Source of the DNA: Chloroflexota bacterium
GTDB taxonomy: Bacteria > Chloroflexota > Dehalococcoidia > SM23-28-2 > RBG-16-64-32
Reading direction: 5' to 3'
DNA: 5,431 nt
Assembly (NCBI GenBank): GCA_022561095.1
Contig: JADFRV010000154.1
Coordinates: 1-5,431 of the forward strand
Numbering within the stretch: the stretch's first letter is position 1; each line of letters starts with the position of its first letter. Both the position numbers and the translations under genes were made by a program. The notes under the pieces were generated by a model. It ran no database searches and was not told the DNA's origin. It was given only the letters and a program-made list of their open reading frames with translations. Below are positions 1 to 4,455 of this stretch, in pieces.

Positions 1-1
1 C

Positions 2-487
2 ATTCGTATGAGTATTGGCTACCATTGCCTCCACATCGTGGGCGTTAAACGCTCTTTGCTGATCTCTGACAATGGCCAGCGGATCCGGTGCTCTCGAATA
101 GTCGGCTCGTCCAAACGGCTGCCAATCGTTGTCCTTGAAGATGAAATCTTCGACTTCGATTTTGTCACCGGCTATAGGTCGGTAGACGGTCCGGCCCCGT
201 TCCGACTTGAGGTTGAGCACGATACTGCGCTTGTTGCGCCGCAGGGCGTTGTAGGCGTTCTTGCGCGCCTGATCCTTCACCTGCGATGGCCGGTCCACGC
301 TCGAGGTGGAGCCGGGCGGCGCTTCGATGGCGATGCCGGTCGGGACCAGCGCAGGCTCCTGCCCCACGATCAGATCCTCGTCCAAGCAGGCGTAAAGGTC
401 GTAGCCGGTGGAGCTTGGCGTCGCCCGCTCTGGCAGGCGAGCGCCCGGCCGCAGCCGTTGCACGCGCAGGACGGCGGTGTCGCTCAC
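2..487 (-). CDS. Partial mosaic ORF: dUTPase N-terminus followed by CaiB/BaiF-like and SnoaL-like sequence
   Basis: The frame opens with GTG and stays open for 162 codons to the left edge, so the C-terminus is missing. Residues 1-59 read like trimeric dUTPase (dUTP to dUMP plus pyrophosphate): an RLPERATPSSTGYDLYA stretch matches the family's motif 1 region (AGxDLxA), and LVPTGIAIEAPPG (47-59) matches the following strand. The expected PRSG motif, uracil-binding hairpin and later motifs do not follow. Residues about 78-99 (AYNALRRNKRSIVLNLKSER and on) instead look like the N-terminal part of a CaiB/BaiF CoA-transferase. Residues 135-156 (DPLAIVRDQQRAFNAHDVEA) look like the start of a SnoaL/NTF2-like domain. 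G+C falls from about 70 % at 241-360 to 50 % at 1-180. The start is supported by a 4-base GTGA overlap with the upstream DUF309 stop, which implies translational coupling. It cannot be an intact dUTPase; a broken or fused gene or an assembly chimera are the alternatives. Family matches are from memory. Confidence 0.6.
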   Translation of the reverse strand, partial: MSDTAVLRVQRLRPGARLPERATPSSTGYDLYACLDEDLIVGQEPALVPTGIAIEAPPGSTSSVDRPSQVKDQARKNAYNALRRNKRSIVLNLKSERGRTVYRPIAGDKIEVEDFIFKDNDWQPFGRADYSRAPDPLAIVRDQQRAFNAHDVEAMVANTHTN

Positions 488-897
488 TGGGGGGCCGCTC
501 CGTAGTCGATCTGGGGGAGCGCCGAGCGGTCGAACTCGCTCAGACGCTTGGGGCCCAGCTCGCGGACGCGCTGGTAGCAGGCGCCCGCCTCGTCGATCAG
601 CCGCTGTACGTTTAGGCCGAGGCAGGAAGGCCGGTAGGGCTCCAGCAGGGTGAGGGCGGGGCCGAGCAGGTTGACGGTGCCCTTGTGGTTGCCGCGCAGC
701 AGGTGGTGGAACCCGGCGGCGACTTTGATGATCCCCTGGTAGAAGTCCGCCAGGTCGCCGGCCTCCGCCCGCCAGACGTCCTCCAGCGTCTCGTGGCAGT
801 CGTAGAAGCGCCAGGAGTTGAACTCGCGGATGCCTTTGGCGAGGGCCTCTCGCTTGGCGTCCTCGGTGAGGGGAGGGAGGGTGGTCTTGGGGCTCAT
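484..897 (-). CDS. DUF309 domain protein
   Basis: A complete 137-residue protein of the DUF309 family (PF03745), small helical proteins with no established reaction. The hallmark is seen directly: residues 26-43 read FNSWRFYDCHETLEDVWR, matching the family pattern F(N/D)xxxFxxCHExLExxW. It is followed by QGIIKVAAGFHHLLRGN (54-70), the second conserved helix, whose His pair could act with Cys34-His35-Glu36. No signal peptide or membrane segment is visible, so it is probably cytoplasmic. The length is typical for the family. The ATG at 897 is chosen because it gives a normal N-terminus and lies 7 bases after a TAGAAT hexamer; I see no Shine-Dalgarno sequence in front of it, which fits leaderless translation. 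Its TGA overlaps the GTG of the next frame, so the two are probably co-transcribed. The family call is firm; the function is unknown. Confidence 0.93.
   Translation of the reverse strand: MSPKTTLPPLTEDAKREALAKGIREFNSWRFYDCHETLEDVWRAEAGDLADFYQGIIKVAAGFHHLLRGNHKGTVNLLGPALTLLEPYRPSCLGLNVQRLIDEAGACYQRVRELGPKRLSEFDRSALPQIDYGAAPQ
498..501 (-). promoter_or_regulatory. Candidate ribosome binding site for the GTG-started mosaic frame
   Basis: GGAG on the minus strand lies 10 bases before the GTG at 487, inside the end of the DUF309 gene. The spacing is slightly long, but together with the GTGA stop/start overlap it supports this start. Confidence 0.4.
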
Positions 898-904
898 CAG
901 CCCG

Positions 905-933
905 ATTCTACGACGCGCGGGCGGGGATGGCGA
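905..933 (-). promoter_or_regulatory. Candidate leaderless promoter of the DUF309 gene
   Basis: On the minus strand TAGAAT (905-910) matches the -10 consensus TATAAT at five of six positions and ends 7 bases before the ATG at 897. Transcription would then begin at or very near the start codon. A weak -35 candidate, TCGCCA (928-933; four of six against TTGACA), lies 17 bases upstream. The same hexamer at nearly the same distance precedes the hydrolase-cyclase gene. Confidence 0.5.
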
Positions 934-1171
934 GGGGGAGAGGGTCGCGTATGGTCGTTTTGTGGGAGTCGTATCCGGTGTTTGGTTGTTTTTCTGAAAC
1001 AGTTGTTGTTTGGGCGGTTTTCAGATAGGGGAGGGGAGTTTGTTTCGTAATTTTGGGTTGCGGGGCAAGGGTGTCAGATAGGGCCAGGGTCAGGGGATGA
1101 TGTGTCAAGGGGCGCCTGTCAGCGGGCGGGGGTAGCGGAGGTGGGCGACGTGTCATGACGACGACATTGTT

Positions 1172-1232
1172 GGGGGTGGGGCCCAGAGGTGGTAGGGGGA
1201 GGTGGCAGGGGATGTAGGTGGTGGGGATGGGG
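1172..1232 (+). other. G-run cluster with loose G-quadruplex potential
   Basis: Six runs of four or more G lie in 61 bases of the plus strand: 1172-1176, 1178-1181, 1195-1199, 1208-1211, 1223-1226 and 1229-1232. The intervening loops are 1, 13, 8, 11 and 2 bases. This misses the strict G3N1-7 rule but could fold under relaxed loop limits. The G-rich strand is the template strand for the surrounding genes. No function is shown. Confidence 0.35.
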
Positions 1233-1249
1233 CGCGCCGCCCTGCCCCT

Positions 1250-1267
1250 GGCGACCTCAAGGTCGCC
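1250..1267. repeat. Palindromic repeat (8-bp arms), dispersed type
   Basis: GGCGACCT at 1250-1257 and AGGTCGCC at 1260-1267 are perfect inverted arms around CA. The unit with its GCTACA flank resembles a palindrome I recall as scattered in the intergenic DNA of several environmental high-GC genomes. It lies 59 bases beyond the hydrolase-cyclase stop and could stall polymerase or protect an mRNA 3' end, but it has no U-tract and is not a standard intrinsic terminator. Confidence 0.6.
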
Positions 1268-1280
1268 GCTACATTGGTAG

Positions 1281-1304
1281 GCCCTTCGCTGCGCTCAGGG
1301 TGAC
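1281..1304. repeat. Dispersed-type repeat unit with CCCTTCGCTGCGCTCAGGGT core
   Basis: This stretch matches a unit (minus-strand core ACCCTGAGCGCAGCGAAGGG) that I recall recurring in intergenic DNA of many bacterial genomes, often close to other palindromes. CCCT and AGGG form short outer arms around a GC-rich centre. It sits between the hydrolase-cyclase stop and the palindrome at 1250-1267, so the two form a composite repeat block. Copy number in this genome cannot be judged from one window. Confidence 0.5.
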
Positions 1305-1325
1305 GGTACAGCGCGAGGGGCTGGT

Positions 1326-2666
1326 CTACCCTTCGCGCCAGCTCACCTGATATATGTGGACTCGGTCTTCGAATCCGCGCAGCGCAGTCTCACCGAGGTC
1401 GGAGAAGGGGAACTTCTTTCCCGCCACGATCTGGCGGACGGCCTCCGATGCCAGGATTTCGCCCCCCTCCGCCTTTGCCGCTATCCGCGCCGCAAGGTTC
1501 ACAGCCGTCCCGTACAGGTCATCATCTTCAGCGATAGGCTCACCAGCGTTGAGGCCGATCCGCACCTTGATCGGTTCCTCCGCCGATTCGTTGCGCTCGG
1601 CGAAGGCGCTCTGAATGGCGATGGCGCACTCCAGCGCCTTGGTGGCGGAGGAGAACGATGCCATGAAGCCGTCGCCCATCGTCTTCACCTCGGAGCCGCC
1701 GTGGGACTTCAGCGCCTCCCGGACGATTCCCTCGTGCTCCCGTAGCAGCTCCCGTGCTTTGGCGTCGCCGAGACGGTCGGTCAGCGCCGTAGAGCCCTCA
1801 ACGTCGCTGAAGAGGATGGTGTGAACGATGTCGGCTGACAGCGCCTCGGATGCGATCTCTGCCTTCTCACCCTCGCTCAGGAACTCCAGAATAGTGCCGA
1901 GCTGTATTTGGGCGGGGCTCCGGTAGTCGCCCTCCAACACGACCATCCGTGCGTTGGGTATGCGCGAAGCTAAACCGCGGGCGATGTCGGCGGTTGGGAA
2001 TGCCACGCCACGGTGCTGCACCACCAGTGTAGGAGAGTTCACCTGAGGCAGAAGCTCTGTAACATCCACTTCCCGCTGGGCTGGTATCGTTGCTCTAACA
2101 TTCTCTTGTGACGTGCATTCTCGTATGTAAGCAGCGAAGCGCCGCGCCTCCTCGCCTTCCGACCACCCGAAAACGACGTGTGCCATTGTTTCTGTGAACA
2201 TCTCCCAGTCAGTGTCGATGAGACCAGTCAGCGCCCTGATCTGGGGGATCGCAAAGAAGTCTGCAGCGCTTGCGAACGTGTTCCACAGAACCAAGTGCGA
2301 CAGCCTGTCTGGGTTACGAGCCGCGTACGCGATGGCCAGCGGCCCAGAAGACGAGTGCCCCAATAGATCAAACGTCTCGAGGCCGAGCCGCTCCACCACG
2401 GATTCCAGATCCAGGAGCCGCGCTTCCAGCGATAAATCACCCACGCTCCTCTCGGACAAGCCTGACCCCCTCCCGTCGAAGCGGATGAGCCTCCGCCTCT
2501 CCAGAATGAGTTCGTAATTGCGAGTGAGGGGTGGGTACTGCCACTCGAGTTGCAGATGCTGGTATGGCCAGCTGGTCATGTACACCAGGGGCTTCCCCTC
2601 GCCGAGGGTGTAGCAGGCGATGCTCACCCCGTCCTTGGTCTGGGCGTATTGGATGCGCGGCTCCAT
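1326..2666 (-). CDS. Alpha/beta-hydrolase–class III adenylyl cyclase fusion protein
   Basis: A complete 446-residue two-domain protein predicted to make cAMP from ATP. Residues about 1-265 form an alpha/beta-hydrolase fold: FDGRGSGLS (63-71) is the loop typical of this fusion family, and GHSSSG (103-108) is the nucleophile elbow with Ser105. The catalytic Asp expected near residue 220 reads HRGVAFP and the His expected near 249 reads GDYRSP, so the triad looks incomplete. Residues about 280-446 are a class III cyclase with both metal-binding aspartates (Asp288 in FSDVEGST, Asp332 in MGDG), the ATP-selecting pair Lys328 and Asp383, and the transition-state pair Asn390 and Arg394 in GTAVNLAAR. 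It should work as a cytoplasmic homodimer; no membrane segment or signal peptide is visible. The hydrolase domain probably senses a small molecule (inference). The hydrolase half is nearer 55 % G+C than its neighbours. The ATG at 2666 has a TAGAAT box 8 bases upstream and only a weak AGG as Shine-Dalgarno. Confidence 0.93.
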   Translation of the reverse strand: MEPRIQYAQTKDGVSIACYTLGEGKPLVYMTSWPYQHLQLEWQYPPLTRNYELILERRRLIRFDGRGSGLSERSVGDLSLEARLLDLESVVERLGLETFDLLGHSSSGPLAIAYAARNPDRLSHLVLWNTFASAADFFAIPQIRALTGLIDTDWEMFTETMAHVVFGWSEGEEARRFAAYIRECTSQENVRATIPAQREVDVTELLPQVNSPTLVVQHRGVAFPTADIARGLASRIPNARMVVLEGDYRSPAQIQLGTILEFLSEGEKAEIASEALSADIVHTILFSDVEGSTALTDRLGDAKARELLREHEGIVREALKSHGGSEVKTMGDGFMASFSSATKALECAIAIQSAFAERNESAEEPIKVRIGLNAGEPIAEDDDLYGTAVNLAARIAAKAEGGEILASEAVRQIVAGKKFPFSDLGETALRGFEDRVHIYQVSWREG

Positions 2667-2674
2667 GGTGGCCT

Positions 2675-2680
2675 ATTCTA
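2675..2680 (-). promoter_or_regulatory. Candidate -10 box, leaderless promoter of the hydrolase-cyclase gene
   Basis: TAGAAT on the minus strand ends 8 bases before the ATG at 2666, so transcription would start within a base or two of the start codon. No convincing -35 element is seen 16-19 bases further upstream. The identical hexamer at 7 bases before the DUF309 start strengthens the call. Confidence 0.45.
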
Positions 2681-2728
2681 ACATGGCAAAGCGAGAAAGG
2701 TAGGTAGGGGGCGCGGCGGGGGAGGCCA

Positions 2729-2785
2729 CTCGTCCTACGAGAGGTTCTCCGAGCCCCGATTTATCGGGGAGTCCGCAAAGCGGAC
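2729..2785. repeat. Cluster of three hairpins between hyuB and the cyclase gene
   Basis: Three perfect inverted repeats lie in 57 bases: CTCGT/ACGAG (2729-2733 and 2737-2741), CCCCGAT/ATCGGGG (2754-2760 and 2763-2769) and GTCCGC/GCGGAC (2771-2776 and 2780-2785). The CCCCGAT-type palindrome next to a second hairpin resembles a dispersed intergenic element rather than a designed site. It lies 48 bases after the hyuB stop and could block 3' exonuclease or pause transcription at the operon's end, but no U-tract follows. The rest of the 166-base spacer holds the cyclase -10 box and nothing else I can identify. Confidence 0.6.
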
Positions 2786-2832
2786 ACGACGAGCGGAGGT
2801 GGGCGGGCAGGGTGAGCGATCAGGGCGAGTGG

Positions 2833-4455
2833 TCAGAGAGGCGTGCCCCAGCCGCCGCCGCCGGGGGTCTCGAGGGTGAGGCGGTCGCCGGGCTGGACCT
2901 TCACTTCGCCCTTGGAGGGCAGATCGATCTCCTCGCCCGTACTGCGGCGGAGCAGGTTTCGGCCCGGCTTTCCGGGGCTCCCGCCGGCGAGCCCCCAGGG
3001 GCGGCGCCGCCGCCGCTCCGTGAGCAGGGAGACGGTGGCTGGAGCGAGGAACTCCCAGGTCCGGCGGATGCCATCGCCGCCACGGTGGCGTCCGCGGCCG
3101 CCGGAGCCGCGTCGGATCGAGTATTCGAGGAGGCGTAGCGGGTAGGCGATCTCCAGCGCCTCCACGGGGGTGTTCATGGTGTTCGTCATGTGGGTGTGGA
3201 CGGCGGACAGGCCGTCGGCGCTGGGGCCGGCGCCAGCGCCTCCGCCCACGGTCTCGTAGTAGGCTAAGGAGCGGCCGTGGTCGGCGTCCCAGCCGCCGAT
3301 GGAGACGTTGTTCATGGTGCCGGCGCTGGCGGCGGGGATGCGATCCGGAAGCACCCGGGCGAGCGCGCCCAGCAGAACATCGACGATCCGCTGCGACGTC
3401 TCGACGTTGCCCGCGGCGACCGGGTGCGGCGGCGTGGCGTTCACGACCGACCCTTCCGGCAGGGTGAAGCTCACCGGCCGGAAGCAGCCGTCGTTACTGG
3501 GCACCGACTCGCTGCCGGGCACGGTCTCCAGCAGGCAGCGCACCACGTAGTAGACCGCGGAGCGGGTGACGGCCGCCACCGCGTTCACGGAGGACGGCCG
3601 CTGCGGCGAGGAGCCGCTGAAGTCGCAGTGCATCGTGCCGCTGTCAATCGTGACGCGGATGCGGATGCGGACGGGCTCATCGCTGACGCCGTCGTCGTCC
3701 AGGAAGTCCTCGAACTCGTACACGCCGTCCGCTATCTCGGCGAGGGCCGCCTCGGTCATGCGCTGGGCGTAGTCCATCACGGCCCGCATCTGTCGGCGCA
3801 CCTGCGTCAGGCCGTAGCGCTCCACGATCTCGGCGAACCGGGCCTCGCCGATGCGGTGGGCGGCGGCCTGGGCGTCCAGGTCTCCCTTTCGCTCCTCGGG
3901 GTTGCGCATGTTGCGCAGCAGGAGGTCGTAGACGGCGCGGTTGAGCCGCCCCCGCTCATACAGCTTGAGGGGCGGGATCACGATCCCCTCCTGGAGCAGC
4001 TCCTCGGCCAGAGGCATCGAGCCCGGCGACATTCCGCCCACGTCGGCGTGGTGGGCGCGGCTGGCCACGAATCCTGCCAGGGCGCCCTTACCCCGGCCCT
4101 CTCCCTTCGAGGGAGAGGGAGGCTTGACGAACACGGGTGAGACCATCGTGATGTCCGGCAGGTGAGTGCCGCCGAGGTAGGGGTCGTTGAGGATGACGAG
4201 GTCGCCGGGGCGGAAGGGCGCCAGGGGCATGGCTGCTGCGACCGACGTCGGCATCGCCCCCAGGTGCACGGGGATATGGGCGGCCTGGGCGACGAGCCGC
4301 CCCTGGCGGTCGAACACGGCGCAGGAGTAGTCGCGGCGCTCCTTGATGTTGGGCGAGTGGGCCGTCCGTCTCAGGGTCACGCCCATCTCCTCCGCGACGG
4401 AGGCGAACAGGGCGTTGAAGATGGCGAGCTCGGCGGGGTCGGGACGTCTAGCCAT
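2833..4455 (-). CDS. hyuB: Hydantoinase B / oxoprolinase-family subunit HyuB
   Basis: A complete 540-residue protein of the hydantoinase B/oxoprolinase family, the partner of HyuA in ATP-dependent N-methylhydantoinases, 5-oxoprolinases and acetone or acetophenone carboxylases. Conserved stretches, in order, are EEMGVTLRRTAHSPNIKERR (22-41), QAAHIPVHLGAMP (57-69), NDPYLGGTHLPD (90-101), SRAHHADVGGMSPGSMP (132-148), AAGNVETSQRI (347-357) and YYETVGGGAGAGP (399-411). The length is normal. The frame extends 55 codons further upstream, but the ATG at 4455 is preferred: family similarity begins immediately after it, a GGAG site lies 7 bases before it, and it overlaps the hyuA stop by 8 bases, implying translational coupling. 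Residues about 111-125 (KPPSPSKGEGRGKGA) are an in-frame addition encoded by a palindromic repeat where relatives have a short turn. The protein is cytoplasmic, with no signal peptide. The family is certain; the substrate is not determined. Confidence 0.95.
   Translation of the reverse strand: MARRPDPAELAIFNALFASVAEEMGVTLRRTAHSPNIKERRDYSCAVFDRQGRLVAQAAHIPVHLGAMPTSVAAAMPLAPFRPGDLVILNDPYLGGTHLPDITMVSPVFVKPPSPSKGEGRGKGALAGFVASRAHHADVGGMSPGSMPLAEELLQEGIVIPPLKLYERGRLNRAVYDLLLRNMRNPEERKGDLDAQAAAHRIGEARFAEIVERYGLTQVRRQMRAVMDYAQRMTEAALAEIADGVYEFEDFLDDDGVSDEPVRIRIRVTIDSGTMHCDFSGSSPQRPSSVNAVAAVTRSAVYYVVRCLLETVPGSESVPSNDGCFRPVSFTLPEGSVVNATPPHPVAAGNVETSQRIVDVLLGALARVLPDRIPAASAGTMNNVSIGGWDADHGRSLAYYETVGGGAGAGPSADGLSAVHTHMTNTMNTPVEALEIAYPLRLLEYSIRRGSGGRGRHRGGDGIRRTWEFLAPATVSLLTERRRRRPWGLAGGSPGKPGRNLLRRSTGEEIDLPSKGEVKVQPGDRLTLETPGGGGWGTPL
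4097..4119. repeat. Palindromic repeat inserted in frame inside hyuB
   Basis: Perfect 10-bp arms CCCTCTCCCT (4097-4106) and AGGGAGAGGG (4110-4119) flank the loop TCG. With its flank GCGCCCTTACCCCGG (4082-4096) it resembles a common dispersed intergenic palindrome of bacterial genomes. Here it lies within hyuB, encoding residues 113-120, and does not break the frame. Confidence 0.75.

Larger units (their letters stand above)
898..1325. other. 428-base intergenic region with repeats and no convincing gene
   Basis: This spacer lies between the end of the hydrolase-cyclase gene and the start of the DUF309 gene. Its left end holds the DUF309 promoter candidate. The middle (about 960-1080) is T/G-rich on the plus strand with very few C; at 1021-1080 I count 25 G against 5 C. 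It carries the 10-base direct repeat TCAGATAGGG at 1021-1030 and 1074-1083. Bases 1172-1232 are rich in G-runs, and 1231-1304 contains two palindromic dispersed-type repeats. An 82-codon minus-strand frame across part of it is Pro/Thr-rich low-complexity sequence and is not supported as a gene. I see no terminator with a U-tract after the cyclase stop. Confidence 0.7.

Noticed and set aside
8..505. Plus-strand frame of 165 codons at the left edge
   Set aside because: It is antisense to the minus-strand frame whose translation shows recognisable dUTPase and CaiB-like motifs; its own translation resembles nothing I know.
994..1024. CTGAAA...TTTCAG inverted repeat as an operator or terminator
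   Set aside because: Only 6-bp arms with a 19-base loop, no following U-tract, and too far from the DUF309 start; likely chance in T-rich DNA.
908..1156. Minus-strand frame of 82 codons in the spacer
   Set aside because: Pro/Thr/Leu-rich low-complexity translation of skewed repeat DNA; it overlaps the DUF309 promoter candidate and has no recognisable domain.
2684..2689. TTGCCA as a -35 box for the hydrolase-cyclase gene
   Set aside because: It lies only 3 bases from the TAGAAT hexamer, whereas about 17 are needed.
3277..4140. Plus-strand frame of 287 codons
   Set aside because: It lies wholly antisense to hyuB, is rich in His/Val/Gly/Arg as expected from a high-GC shadow frame, and ends in the repeat-derived LTPALSLRGRGR string.
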